A stretch of 64,000 bases of DNA from Nostoc sp. 'Peltigera membranacea cyanobiont' N6 (GTDB lineage: Bacteria > Cyanobacteriota > Cyanobacteriia > Cyanobacteriales > Nostocaceae), in NCBI RefSeq assembly GCF_002949735.1, contig NZ_CP026681.1, positions 3,982,501 through 4,046,500 of the forward strand, in the 5' to 3' direction. Shown here piece by piece: positions 18,097 to 27,930 of the stretch (its first letter is position 1; the number at the start of each line of letters is the position of its first letter). A program made the translations under genes and the position numbers. The notes under the pieces are model-generated. The model did no database searches and had not been told where the DNA came from. It saw nothing but the letters and a program-made list of their open reading frames with translations.

Positions 18097-20055
18097 ATGA
18101 ATTCTGGCGATTATAGATTAGCTAGATCAAAGACTCAATGGCCACTACAGCCAGAAGTAGAAATGAAGTTTGCTCACTTTCTAATAAATCAAGCTGTAGA
18201 TGCTGCTTTTTGTTTAGGAGAAAATGCACAGTTTGTCTACGTCAACGATGCTACTTGCCAGATGACTGAGTATTCTCGTGAGGAATTACTCTCTATGAGG
18301 TTGCATGATATAGACGTAGATTTTTCTCTACACAATTGGTCAAATATTAGCTCAGAAGGTTCTATTACCTTTAAATCTCGCTACCGGACAAAAGGAGGTC
18401 GGATATTTCTGGTAGAAATATCTATTAGCTATGTAAAACAACAAGATTTAGAAATTGGCTGTGCTTTTGCTCGTGAAATAAGTGATGAAATAGTAGAATT
18501 GAGCGTGCAAAAGTGGACTGATGAATTAAAGGATGCCAAAGACGATTTGCAACAGGAATTTTCTCAACTCAAAGCAAAAGAGCTAGAACTAGAAACATCT
18601 CTTTCTTTACTTCGTTCTACTCTTGAATCTACTGCCATTGGTATTGTTGCAGTTAACTTTGAGGGAGATATTCTGAGCTTGAATCAGAAATTTTTAGATA
18701 TGTGGCAGATCCCACAGTCCCTAATATTATCTAAAAAATGTCCTCGATGCAAAGCCTTTTTTGAGAACCAACTTAAAGATCCACAAGCCTTTAGTCGGCT
18801 AATTTGGGAAGTATCTAGCCAATCCGATTTCGAGAGCTACGACATTCTGGAATTGAAAGATGGGAGAGTTTTTGCACACTACTCTAAGCCTCATTTGTTG
18901 GAGGGCAAAATTATTGGTAGAGTCTGGAGTATTTGGGACATTACTGAATCGAAACAGACTGAAGAAGCATTGCGGCTAAACGCAGTTAGATTTCGGACTT
19001 TGGCAGAAACGACAGATACCAGCACTTTTCTGATTCAAGGGACGCGGCTTTGCTACATAAATCCAGCAGTAGAGCAACTCACTGGCTACACAAAAGAGGA
19101 ACTATTAACAGGTTTTGATCTTCGCCGACTGATTAAGAGCAAAAGAAGCAGGCAGGTACGTAAGCAAAATGAAGCAACTAACTTTGAATATCAGGAAATG
19201 AATATTCTGACAAAAAACGGTACGGAGCGCTGGCTAGCTTGTGCGGTTGTAATGTTGGATGGAGTGCTAGATTTTGGAGGTAAACCAGTAGAAATGATTG
19301 CGGGCATTGATATTACCGATTACAAATATGCAGAATTAGGTCTTAATCAAGCTTTAGAACAAGCAAAACAACTTAGCGAACTTAGAGCGCGTTTTCTTTC
19401 TATGGTTTGCCATCAATTCCGTACACCGTTGAATATTGTTTCATTTTCTAATAGTTTACTAAAGGAAGAAGTAGACAAACGTACACAGAAGAAAATTCAA
19501 CCATTACTAGATCATATTCAAAAAGCTACCGAACAACTCGGTCAGATGTTAGATGATATTTTATTTTTCTCTAAGGCAGAAGCAGCAAAAATAAACTATG
19601 AACCTAGACCCCTTGAATTAGTTGAGTTTTGTAATGATTTAGTAGCACAAATGGAGATGAGCATTAGGCAAATTCCAATTAAGTTTGTTAGTCAACAAAG
19701 TTCTCTAAAAGCCTGCATAGACAAAAAACTTTTAGAGCAAATTTTAAAGAATCTGCTCGATAATGCAATCAAATATTCCCTCTCAGGGATGACAGTTGAA
19801 TTACAACTCTCTTGTGAAAAAGAGCAAGTAATTTTCCAGGTTAAAGATAGGGGGATCGGTATTTCAGCACTAGATCAACAACGAATATTTGAGCCATTCT
19901 ACCGTGGTAGTAATATCGATCGTATACCTGGCACTGGATTAGGACTATCAATTCTTAAAACCCTTGTAGACTTACATCATGGTCAAGTTGTTGTAGAAAG
20001 TCAAATTGGTGTGGGCACTATGTTCTCTGTGATTCTGCCATTAAACAAATCATAA
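18097..20055 (+). CDS. Multi-PAS sensor histidine kinase next to the scytonemin cluster
   Basis: This 652-residue cytoplasmic kinase has three PAS domains (roughly residues 30-150, 170-285 and 295-410) joined by a coiled coil near 155-180. The HisKA domain has phospho-acceptor His439 (SMVCHQFRTPLN). The HATPase has LLDNAIKYS, DRGIGIS and GTGLGLS. No membrane segment is seen, so the signal is probably internal (redox, light or a small ligand bound by PAS). It is divergent from scyA. With the response regulator at 20399 it matches the two-component pair beside the N. punctiforme scytonemin cluster, where the regulator is needed for UV-A induction. AGGAG lies a little upstream of the ATG. Confidence 0.9.
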   Translation: MNSGDYRLARSKTQWPLQPEVEMKFAHFLINQAVDAAFCLGENAQFVYVNDATCQMTEYSREELLSMRLHDIDVDFSLHNWSNISSEGSITFKSRYRTKGGRIFLVEISISYVKQQDLEIGCAFAREISDEIVELSVQKWTDELKDAKDDLQQEFSQLKAKELELETSLSLLRSTLESTAIGIVAVNFEGDILSLNQKFLDMWQIPQSLILSKKCPRCKAFFENQLKDPQAFSRLIWEVSSQSDFESYDILELKDGRVFAHYSKPHLLEGKIIGRVWSIWDITESKQTEEALRLNAVRFRTLAETTDTSTFLIQGTRLCYINPAVEQLTGYTKEELLTGFDLRRLIKSKRSRQVRKQNEATNFEYQEMNILTKNGTERWLACAVVMLDGVLDFGGKPVEMIAGIDITDYKYAELGLNQALEQAKQLSELRARFLSMVCHQFRTPLNIVSFSNSLLKEEVDKRTQKKIQPLLDHIQKATEQLGQMLDDILFFSKAEAAKINYEPRPLELVEFCNDLVAQMEMSIRQIPIKFVSQQSSLKACIDKKLLEQILKNLLDNAIKYSLSGMTVELQLSCEKEQVIFQVKDRGIGISALDQQRIFEPFYRGSNIDRIPGTGLGLSILKTLVDLHHGQVVVESQIGVGTMFSVILPLNKS

Positions 20056-20398
20056 TTTCCTAGTTCCGAGTTATGAATGTTCAAATCAAGATTAGTTCTT
20101 AATTAACAACTTAACAATCACAACTCTCGGAACAAATCAATTGAGCTTATGCCTATTTACATACTCGCAAAAAAAATGAATGCAGCGCAGTATAAATCCA
20201 ACTAAGCCAGATTAAGAGGATATTTTAAAATCTGCTAGTGATGTATCAAATACTTTTAGATTCTCCTAAATTCCCCTTAAAAAGGGGGCTAGGGGTGAGC
20301 GGGAAGCCTAAAATCACAGCCAAACACTTTTAAAACATCCTCTAAAGATAGGCAAACTTCGGCCACAGTCTAATAGAAACCAGCTTCTGCAAAAAGTT
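20056..20398. other. Gap between kinase and response regulator
   Basis: This gap of about 340 bases contains a dispersed hairpin at 20266-20297 built from CCCCTTAAAAAGGGGG followed by CTAGGGG. I see no gene. The hairpin lacks a U-tract, so it is more likely a repeat than a strong terminator. Related elements are at 52880-52929 and 61780-61813. Confidence 0.5.
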
Positions 20399-21280
20399 AT
20401 GGGAATAAAAATGATCTACGAATCGTCAAATAAAATTCTCGTCATTGAAGATGATAATGTTACCCGCGATCTTTATTTAAAAGGTCTTAAGGCTAAAGGT
20501 TTTGATACAATCAGTGCAAACAACGGTCTTGCTGGCATCCAACAAGTACAAGAGTGTATACCCGACTTAGTGATTTGCGATATTACGATGCCCGATATGG
20601 ATGGTTATAGCGTTTTAAGTACGCTACGCCAAGATCCTTTGACAGCAATTATTCCCTTTATTTTTCTGACTGGGAGTAGTAACAAAGCAGATGTTCGCAA
20701 AGCTATGGAATTGGGAGCAGATGATTATCTTACCAAACCCTCTACACTAGACGAATTGCTCAGAGCGATCGCTATCCGGCTACAAAAACAAGCTACTCTG
20801 CAAAACTGGTGTACGATGAAATCTGAGAAAGCTCTAAAATCAGTATTTGCAGATAATACCTCACCTGCGATCGCACCTGTAGAAACCACCGATCGAGAAA
20901 CCACGATCCCTTCTCAATCAATCTTTCCCTCCATTCCCCAATTAAAAGAAGTTTTCGACTTTATCGAAGCCCATTATCATCAAGGAATTACTTTGTGTGA
21001 TGTGGCTGTTGCTGTTGGTTACTCACCTGCTTACTTAACTAACCGAGTTGCAAGACAGACGGGAGAGACTGTAAACTGCTGGATTGTCAAACGCCGCATG
21101 GCGGGCGCTCGTTTTTTACTCCAAAATGATAATCAGACAGTCGAGAAGATAGCGAAAGCATTAGGCTATCAAGATGTATCTCATTTCTCTCGCCAGTTTC
21201 GCCAACATCACGGTTTACCTCCCCAGGCTTGGCGCAAGCAGCATCAGCTTGGATCGCAAAAACAGGTGAAACTCTGGTGA
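20399..21280 (+). CDS. Response regulator with AraC-type DNA-binding domain
   Basis: The protein has 293 residues, or 289 if the second ATG is used. An N-terminal receiver domain has acidic residues in IEDD, phospho-acceptor Asp61 in VICDITMPDMDGY, and the conserved Lys in YLTKPSTLDEL. After a linker, a C-terminal AraC helix-turn-helix domain covers residues ~190-285 (ITLCDVAVAVGYSPAYLTNR and VEKIAKALGYQDVSHFSRQFRQHHG). It is the presumed partner of the PAS kinase and, by position, the counterpart of the N. punctiforme scytonemin activator. The repeats upstream of scyA are candidate binding sites. Confidence 0.9.
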   Translation: MGIKMIYESSNKILVIEDDNVTRDLYLKGLKAKGFDTISANNGLAGIQQVQECIPDLVICDITMPDMDGYSVLSTLRQDPLTAIIPFIFLTGSSNKADVRKAMELGADDYLTKPSTLDELLRAIAIRLQKQATLQNWCTMKSEKALKSVFADNTSPAIAPVETTDRETTIPSQSIFPSIPQLKEVFDFIEAHYHQGITLCDVAVAVGYSPAYLTNRVARQTGETVNCWIVKRRMAGARFLLQNDNQTVEKIAKALGYQDVSHFSRQFRQHHGLPPQAWRKQHQLGSQKQVKLW

Positions 21281-21455
21281 AAGTACTGAAATTTAAAAGG
21301 GCGGTTATAAACTGCGTCTATACAGACAAAACCCACCTCCGTGAGTTTGAAAACCTCAATTTTTGTTCAGTTTGTGTAGCCGCGTTGACGCATATTCGCC
21401 CTGGCTAGGAGAAACCTATATGTATCAAGGTTTGTATTAAATAGTATTACCCAAT

Positions 21456-22664
21456 TCAAATAAATAGTTGCGTAAACTCATATATTAAATCCACCCGGCC
21501 CTTACGTAACATAGCTGGGTCTAATCTTTCAGTAGTATTACAAGTCATCAAGATAACTAACCTTTGTTGCATCTGAATACCAGACTCATCAATGACACTT
21601 TGATACAAAGTGCCATCCAGCAAACTGAGAATATGTTCGGTTTTATTGTTGTATTGCGCTACCTCAGAAGCGCGATTTTGCGCCAGATTATCAGCTTCGT
21701 TAATAACGATACAAATACGCTCTATGTAAGTTGGAGGAACAAAATTAGCGATCGCATCATGATCTAAAATAAAAATTACATACCCTAAAGGTACAAGAAT
21801 TTCTTTTGCTACTGCTTGTGTCCAGACTGTTTTACCAGTACCTGGTTGACCATGTACAACAACCGCTAACTGGTTTTGATTCAGAATCGCTTGCTGTACA
21901 GAATCAGTAAAGTTTTGGATATCTATCGGAAATGTGCGGATGTTAAATTGGCTGTGAACTTTACCTACACGACTTTGATATCCACTCAGCATTACTGCTA
22001 AGTCATAAGTCGCTTTGTTAATTAGTGGTGCGAGATTTCTCGCCATTAAGCTATATTGTCGTCGCCCGCGATCGTAGGGATCGATTTGCAACCAAACGTC
22101 ATCCTTCGCCCAGTAAGCATAAACAGTATTAATAACGTCTAAGCGCTCCCAGCTAATAAATCTATCTATAGGAAAATAAAAATCTCTTTCTGAATAATAC
22201 TGAGTAATAATGTCAGGATTACCCAACACACCCAAAACTCGTAATACAGTAATTTCTTGCAGTCGGTTCAGAACGTAATCAATGGGAATGCTAGTACGAC
22301 TAACAAATTGGACAATGGGCGTTTCTGTACTCAAAACATCTTTGTAGCGATGATCTGGTGATAGAGGATCTGGCGTAATGTAATTCCAAAACTTTTCCAC
22401 TTCGTAGCGGGTATTCTCAGATACAATATTTAATAAATTAGCCCACCAAGCATAATTATTTCGTCCCAAAATATCAGCAACATTACTCGCTAAATTCAAA
22501 CTTTTTTGAGTTAATTCGCGGGAGTCACTAGACAAAAGTTGCCACAAAAACCCCCAGTCTAATTCTCGGTTAAACGGTCGCCAACCACTAGCAAGCAAGC
22601 TTTGTCGGGTATTGGTATTATTTGCAGGAGTGCCTTCATTGCTTCTAAAATAGTCAAAATCCAT
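21456..22664 (-). CDS. AAA-family ATPase of unknown role
   Basis: This 402-residue protein has an AAA module only in its C-terminal part. Walker A is GQPGTGKT at residues 272-279, a Walker B-like INEADNL follows, and the sensor region LVILMTCNTTERLDPAMLRKGRVDL resembles BCS1/FtsH-type AAA proteins. The first ~250 residues are rich in Trp and Tyr and match nothing I recognise. The Walker B acid context (NEAD rather than DE) is unusual. No GAFTGA loop is present, so it is not a sigma-54 activator. It stands alone on the minus strand. Confidence 0.75.
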   Translation of the reverse strand: MDFDYFRSNEGTPANNTNTRQSLLASGWRPFNRELDWGFLWQLLSSDSRELTQKSLNLASNVADILGRNNYAWWANLLNIVSENTRYEVEKFWNYITPDPLSPDHRYKDVLSTETPIVQFVSRTSIPIDYVLNRLQEITVLRVLGVLGNPDIITQYYSERDFYFPIDRFISWERLDVINTVYAYWAKDDVWLQIDPYDRGRRQYSLMARNLAPLINKATYDLAVMLSGYQSRVGKVHSQFNIRTFPIDIQNFTDSVQQAILNQNQLAVVVHGQPGTGKTVWTQAVAKEILVPLGYVIFILDHDAIANFVPPTYIERICIVINEADNLAQNRASEVAQYNNKTEHILSLLDGTLYQSVIDESGIQMQQRLVILMTCNTTERLDPAMLRKGRVDLIYEFTQLFI

Positions 22665-23113
22665 ATTTGTTTAGTTATGCAGCGTTAATAAACTTATTTG
22701 GTATTAAGGATGAAATTGTCAAAATTTTTCTCGTAATATCAACTATTTACGTACAAGTGTTAACTTTATTTCCACCGTGCTGTACTGGCTAGGAAGTCTT
22801 TTTAATCTAACCCATCATTTATGTAATATACTATATTACAATATTACTACCCGCGTCAACTTTTTTGACAAAGCAATTAGCTCTTGATATACTTGCGCTA
22901 CTTATCCATCTCTAGATGAGGACTAGTATCATCACTGTGGAATTTTTTGTAAAATAAAGCACATAACTACACTTTTGACTAATACCAAAGTTTCTCTCAT
23001 TTCTGGAAGGGCTAACCTGTACACACAAGTCAAAAAACATAATCGAGTGTGTTCTGATGAAGCGTAGGATCAACTGATATAGAAACGCAGATTTTTGCAT
23101 CTCCTCTTGTTAA
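22665..23113. other. Gap upstream of the AAA ATPase gene
   Basis: About 450 AT-rich bases. A perfect 8-bp dyad (GTAATATA, one base, TATATTAC) lies at 22823-22839, about 160 bases upstream of the ATPase gene, and is a possible operator. A degenerate GCAGATTTTTGCATCTC repeat lies at 23085-23104. No gene is seen. Confidence 0.4.
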
Positions 23114-24277
23114 TCAAGTTGAGTATTTGCCATTAATTTCTATATAACCCTCCGAAAGATCGCAACCCCATACAGTTGCAGAAACCTCGCCAATATTGAG
23201 GCTAACATGAATATCTACTTTATCTTTAGACATAATTTGCCGTAACTGTTCCAGATTTTCATTAGTTAAGCTATTAGGATAAACTTTAACGTTATCAAAA
23301 CTGATAACAACTCGCTCTGGATTTATCTCTTGCTCATTTTCACATTTGCCTATAGCCATAGCAACTCTTCCCCAATTTGGATCTGCTCCATAAACGGCGG
23401 TTTTTACTAATGGGGAATTGACAATTGCTTTAGCTACTTTTTTAGCTTGTGCATAGTTAATTGCTGAATCTACAGTTACCTGAATAATTTTGGTTGCACC
23501 TTCTGCATCTCTGGCAATTTTCAGCACCAATTCTTGTGCAACTTCTTGCAATGCACTGGCAAAATCCGCTTCTGAAACTTCACCAGCTATTCCATTAGCT
23601 AAAATCATGGCGGAGTCACTTGTAGAAGTATCAGTGTCCACACTCAGGCAGTTAAAGGTTTTATCTATAGTAGATCGAAAAATAGAACGAAGGCTATTTG
23701 CAGAAATCACAGCATCGGTAAAAAAGAAAGTTAGAAGTGTAGCCATATTAGGCTCAATCATCCCGACACCTTTGGCAATTCCTACCAGCTTGGCATTACC
23801 TATTTGCCGTGTAGCTATTTTCGGTACTGTATCGGTGGTCATAATACCACGGGCTGCGGCATTAAAATCAGCAGGAGTCAATTTTTTTCCCAATCCTAAT
23901 AAACCTGCTCGGATTTTTTCAATCGGGTAACGTCTGCCAATCACGCCTGTAGAAGCGATCGCAATATTATGTGCAGCAATTCCAGTTTCAGTTGCAACTA
24001 ATTGTAGAACCTCTTGGGCATCAGCGATGCCAACAGCACCATTAGCAACATTTGCATTCTTAGATATAACGACAATTCCTTCTATTTGTGAATCTTTTAA
24101 GTTCTCGCGGCTAATGGTAACACTTGGCCCGACGAAAAGACTTTGAGTGAAGACTCCATCCGCAATACAAGGAACTGATGATTTAATAAATACAAAATCA
24201 TCAGTTGTATCGCGGATTCCTAAATTTGTAATAAATGCACTAAAACCTTGAGGTGTGAAAGATAAATTTAATGACAT
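23114..24277 (-). CDS. argJ: ArgJ-type bifunctional glutamate N-acetyltransferase / amino-acid acetyltransferase
   Basis: This 387-residue enzyme moves the acetyl group of N-acetylornithine onto glutamate and may also use acetyl-CoA, in arginine synthesis. ArgJ proteins self-cleave before a catalytic Thr; here the site is MIEPNMATLLTFF, with the Thr after NMA kept. Other family blocks are NANVANG, ASTGVIGRRYP, TTDTVPK, VDTDTSTSDS and YGADPNWGRV. The N-terminal region (GFSAFITNLGIRDTTDDFVFI) is less like the usual GFxAAGVxAGIK opening, so it may be a second, divergent copy in this genome. It has no arginine genes beside it. Confidence 0.86.
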   Translation of the reverse strand: MSLNLSFTPQGFSAFITNLGIRDTTDDFVFIKSSVPCIADGVFTQSLFVGPSVTISRENLKDSQIEGIVVISKNANVANGAVGIADAQEVLQLVATETGIAAHNIAIASTGVIGRRYPIEKIRAGLLGLGKKLTPADFNAAARGIMTTDTVPKIATRQIGNAKLVGIAKGVGMIEPNMATLLTFFFTDAVISANSLRSIFRSTIDKTFNCLSVDTDTSTSDSAMILANGIAGEVSEADFASALQEVAQELVLKIARDAEGATKIIQVTVDSAINYAQAKKVAKAIVNSPLVKTAVYGADPNWGRVAMAIGKCENEQEINPERVVISFDNVKVYPNSLTNENLEQLRQIMSKDKVDIHVSLNIGEVSATVWGCDLSEGYIEINGKYST

Positions 24278-24424
24278 TTTTCTGAATCTAATAAATTGCT
24301 TTTATTATCTCATAACATTTCTAGAAATATTTGCTATGTCAATTATTAGAGGCGTACATCCATACACCTCTAATAACTGATGTGTCGGATAAATCTTATA
24401 AAATTTTTAATAGAAGCTAAAAGC

Positions 24425-25942
24425 CTATAATAAATCAGTTAATGTAAGAGTAAATGTTGTCCAGCCGTTACCGCTTTCTACTTGAATGTTTCCTTGCAGT
24501 TGTTCGACTAATTTCTGTACTATAGGTAAACCTAATCCAGAACCACCTTGATTCCAGATGTCTGCATTGGGGATGCGATAAAACTTATCAAAAATTCGTG
24601 GTAACTCTGTTGCGGGAATTTCTGCTGAATTACTGGTAGTAATAATAGTTTTTGCAGGCGTTTCCAAGGAGTTGTAGCTGACACTTAGGATAATTTCACC
24701 ACCCGCAGGTGTGTATTTACAGGCATTATTAAGCAATTCTACTAAGATTCGTTCTAAGCTTATGCCATCTGATAACAACGGCGGGAGATTTGAAGGGAGA
24801 TTTAACTGTAGATTTTGCTGCTGTTGTTGAACGCGGATTTTAAATGGCTCAATCATCCAAGTTAACCACTGTTGTAAGAGCAACGCATGAGTTGTAATAA
24901 CTGGATATGATGAACTTTCTAGCCGTTGTAAGTCTAGTAGATCGTTAATTAATCCTAACTCGCGATCGCACTCGCCTTCCATCAGCTGTAGATAGCGTTG
25001 AGTTTCCTCAATACTAGTAGATAATTGTATAATTTGAATCATTACCTTCATATTACTCAGAGGCGATCGCAGTTCGTGGGAAACTAAATTCAAAAAGTCA
25101 TTTTTAAGTTGATTTATCCCCTCCCATTTCGCCACAAGTTGCTCTTGCTCAATTTGCCTTTGACGCGCCTCAATCGCTCGTTTGCGCTCAGTAATATCTC
25201 GAAAAACTAACACAGCACCCGTAATATTATCTTTATCGTCTTTAATTGGTGCAGCACTGTCATCAATTGGTATTTCTCCACCTTCTCTAGTAATCAGAAT
25301 AGTTTCTGCTGGGAGACTAACGATAATACCATCTTGAAGGACTTTTACGATTGGACTTTCAATAGAGTTATGAGTTTCTGCATTGGCAATATTGAATACT
25401 TCTGATGAATTTTTGCCATAAGCTTCTTCCTGTTTCCATCCAGTCAGATTTTCAGCAACCGGATTCATAAAAGTTACCAATTCTTGCATATCGCTAGCAA
25501 TTACAGCATCGCCTATACTTCTTAAAAGTGCATCCAGCCATTTCTGATTTATTTTTAATTGCCTTTCTAAACCATGTTTAGTTAGAGTTATTTCAATATT
25601 TATTCGTAGTTCTTTTTCTTTAAAAGGTTTGAGTATATAGCCAAATGGTTCAGTTATTTTAGCTCTTTCTAATGTTTTATCATCCGCATAAGCAGTCAAA
25701 TAAATTACTGGAATATCTAAATATTTATGGATTTCTTGGGCAGCTTCTATCCCGTCCATTGAACCTTTGAGCTTAATATCCATTAGCACTAAATCTGGAG
25801 ATGTTTCTACTGCTTTATTAATTGCTTCTTCTCCTGAAGAAGCAATAACAGGAACTGTATAACCAAATTTTATAAGTCGATATTGTAAATCTTTGGCAAC
25901 AATAGCTTCATCTTCTACAACTAAGATTTTTGCGGTTGTCAT
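24425..25942 (-). CDS. Response regulator / PAS / histidine kinase
   Basis: This 505-residue protein starts with a receiver domain (phospho-acceptor Asp55 in LVLMDIKLKGS, Lys in YILKPFKEKEL). A PAS domain follows (~130-250), then HisKA with His289 (NLVSHELRSPLSN) and HATPase (LLNNACKYTPAGGEI, GGSGLGLP). It starts 11 bases after the end of the membrane-bound kinase upstream, so it is most likely translated from the same mRNA and receives phosphate from it. It has no DNA-binding output, so the signal must continue to another protein. Confidence 0.88.
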   Translation of the reverse strand: MTTAKILVVEDEAIVAKDLQYRLIKFGYTVPVIASSGEEAINKAVETSPDLVLMDIKLKGSMDGIEAAQEIHKYLDIPVIYLTAYADDKTLERAKITEPFGYILKPFKEKELRINIEITLTKHGLERQLKINQKWLDALLRSIGDAVIASDMQELVTFMNPVAENLTGWKQEEAYGKNSSEVFNIANAETHNSIESPIVKVLQDGIIVSLPAETILITREGGEIPIDDSAAPIKDDKDNITGAVLVFRDITERKRAIEARQRQIEQEQLVAKWEGINQLKNDFLNLVSHELRSPLSNMKVMIQIIQLSTSIEETQRYLQLMEGECDRELGLINDLLDLQRLESSSYPVITTHALLLQQWLTWMIEPFKIRVQQQQQNLQLNLPSNLPPLLSDGISLERILVELLNNACKYTPAGGEIILSVSYNSLETPAKTIITTSNSAEIPATELPRIFDKFYRIPNADIWNQGGSGLGLPIVQKLVEQLQGNIQVESGNGWTTFTLTLTDLL

Positions 25943-25953
25943 GTTTTAGTTTT

Positions 25954-27930
25954 TTATATTAATGTAAATGTCACCTGACACTCTACTCCGCTAGCACCTT
26001 GGATATTGATATTTCCTGAAATTTGATTGATTAAAGCATCTACTAACTGCCAACCTAAAGAAGCTATATTTTTGAAACTAAAATTTGGTGGTAAACCAAT
26101 CCCGTCATCACCAACTACAAGTGTAACATGACGCTCTTGATTTTGGTGAATTTCGATATATATCGTACCATCTCTACCTGATGGAAATGCATATTTCAAA
26201 GAATTGGATACAAGCTCATGGATAATTAAGCTACAAGGAATTGCTGTATCTAAGCCGAGAAACACGCCATCGTCAATATTTATATTCAGAGCGATCGCAT
26301 CTTCATTGACTTCATAAGCAGTAAATAAATCTGTTACCAAATCTCGAATGTATTCACCAAAATTAATCCTTGCTAAGTCTTGAGACTGATACAATTTTTC
26401 GTGTACTAGAGCCATTGATGCAATCCGTTGCTGGCTTTGTTTGAATATTACTAAATCGTATTCGTCTTTGATATAAGCAGATTGCAAACTTAGCAGACTG
26501 GAAATAACCTGTAAATTATTTTTGACCCGATGGTAAATTTCTTTTAATAACACCTCTTTTTCTAAGAGCGATGCTTGGATTTGCTCTTCCCATTGCTTGC
26601 GATCGCGCAGCGCGGCTTGCCGTTCGCTAATATCTTCGACGACAGAAATAAAATATATTGGCTCCCCGCTAGGTTCGCGCACTAAAGACACGGTGAGATT
26701 AACCCAAACGATGGAGTTATCTTTGTGGAAATAGCGCTTTTCGATTGAGTAAGTTTGAATATTATCTGCTATAATTCGAGCAAAATATTTCAGATCGGCG
26801 TTAATATCATCTGGGTGAGTAATATCTTGCAAAGTTAGGAACTGTAGTTCTTCAGGTGTGTAACCGAGAATATCGCAAAGCCTCTGATTAACTAACAACC
26901 ACCTTCCATCTATTGCTACATGGGCGATGCCAACAGCAGCTTGATGGAATGTAGCACGGAATCGTTGTTGGCTTTCCCGCAATGCTTCTCCTATTCGTTG
27001 GCGCTCAGTAATTTCTGCCTGTAGTGATTTATTAATTCTTGTTAACTCTGCTGTTCGTTCCTCAACCATGTTTTCTAGCTGATTAAGTAGATTGCTTACT
27101 GCCTCCTCTGCTTGCTTGCGCTCAGTAATATCAGTATGTGAACCTACTATCCGCACTACCTTACCATCTTCATCCCACAGTGCTTGACCTCGATCCAAAA
27201 TCCATTTGTAAGTACCGTCTTTACATAAAACTCGATGCTCAGTAATGTAAAACGGTGTTTTCTGAGCAAAGTGATCTTGAACTGCTTGTGTCACCCAGTT
27301 GAGATCGTCTGGATGCACTCGTGTTATCCTTTCATTTAAATGGTTAGAAATTTCGTAGTCTTCGTAACCGAGCATTTCCTTCCACCGAGCCGAGAAGAAA
27401 ATTTCATTGGTTTTAACATTCCAGTCCCAAATTCCATCATTATTGCCGCGCAAAGCTAATTGCCAGCGTTGTTCGCTTTCTCTCAACACCTCTTCAGTTC
27501 GTATGCGTTCAGCAATTTCCTTTGCTAGTTGGTAGTTTGCAGCCTCTAACTGGGCAGGACTTGGTAGAGCTAGTGCTTGGGGTATTAATGGCACAAGTTC
27601 TATAGCTGTCAACACGGAGACAAAAGCGGTGATAGCTTTGAGTAACCCTGATAGCCAATAGGTAGGATACCAAAGCGTCCAAACATCCATCAAATGCGTT
27701 GTGCCACAAGCAACTATGAATGCGCCAAACATCAGAAACATCCAGTCGAAAGGCACATCTCGCCGTTTACGGACAAAATAAACTAGCATCACTGGAATTG
27801 AATAATAAGCAAATCCAGTTAACACATCTGAAACCAGATGCAACCACACCAATCCTGGTTTCCAGAGATAGCAATGTCCGTGAGGAATAAACTGGCTAGT
27901 AGAGAAAAAATTATTTAAAAATTCCATCAT
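25954..27930 (-). CDS. Ethylene-receptor-like membrane histidine kinase
   Basis: This 658-residue kinase has three N-terminal membrane helices that match the ethylene-binding domain of plant ETR1 and the Synechocystis receptor. It reads VSDVLTGFAYYSIP and then FGAFIVACGTTHL. The ligand/copper residues keep their spacing: Asp35, Tyr42, Ile45 and Pro46, then Cys75 and His79, corresponding to Asp25, Tyr32, Ile35, Pro36, Cys65 and His69 of ETR1. Two PAS domains with PAC motifs follow. A HisKA_2-type kinase comes next, with His467 in EIYHRVKNNLQVISSLLSLQS, and a HATPase with VGDDGIGLPPN. The next gene, a response regulator/kinase 11 bases on, is its likely partner. Confidence 0.9.
   Translation of the reverse strand: MMEFLNNFFSTSQFIPHGHCYLWKPGLVWLHLVSDVLTGFAYYSIPVMLVYFVRKRRDVPFDWMFLMFGAFIVACGTTHLMDVWTLWYPTYWLSGLLKAITAFVSVLTAIELVPLIPQALALPSPAQLEAANYQLAKEIAERIRTEEVLRESEQRWQLALRGNNDGIWDWNVKTNEIFFSARWKEMLGYEDYEISNHLNERITRVHPDDLNWVTQAVQDHFAQKTPFYITEHRVLCKDGTYKWILDRGQALWDEDGKVVRIVGSHTDITERKQAEEAVSNLLNQLENMVEERTAELTRINKSLQAEITERQRIGEALRESQQRFRATFHQAAVGIAHVAIDGRWLLVNQRLCDILGYTPEELQFLTLQDITHPDDINADLKYFARIIADNIQTYSIEKRYFHKDNSIVWVNLTVSLVREPSGEPIYFISVVEDISERQAALRDRKQWEEQIQASLLEKEVLLKEIYHRVKNNLQVISSLLSLQSAYIKDEYDLVIFKQSQQRIASMALVHEKLYQSQDLARINFGEYIRDLVTDLFTAYEVNEDAIALNINIDDGVFLGLDTAIPCSLIIHELVSNSLKYAFPSGRDGTIYIEIHQNQERHVTLVVGDDGIGLPPNFSFKNIASLGWQLVDALINQISGNINIQGASGVECQVTFTLI

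Noticed and set aside
21456..22664. Sigma-54 activator partner for the RpoN-like protein
   Set aside because: The AAA protein lacks the GAFTGA loop and the activator-type domain order.
22912..23100. 62-residue frame upstream of the AAA ATPase
   Set aside because: Contains part of a dispersed GCATCTC repeat and has no domain or ribosome-binding site.
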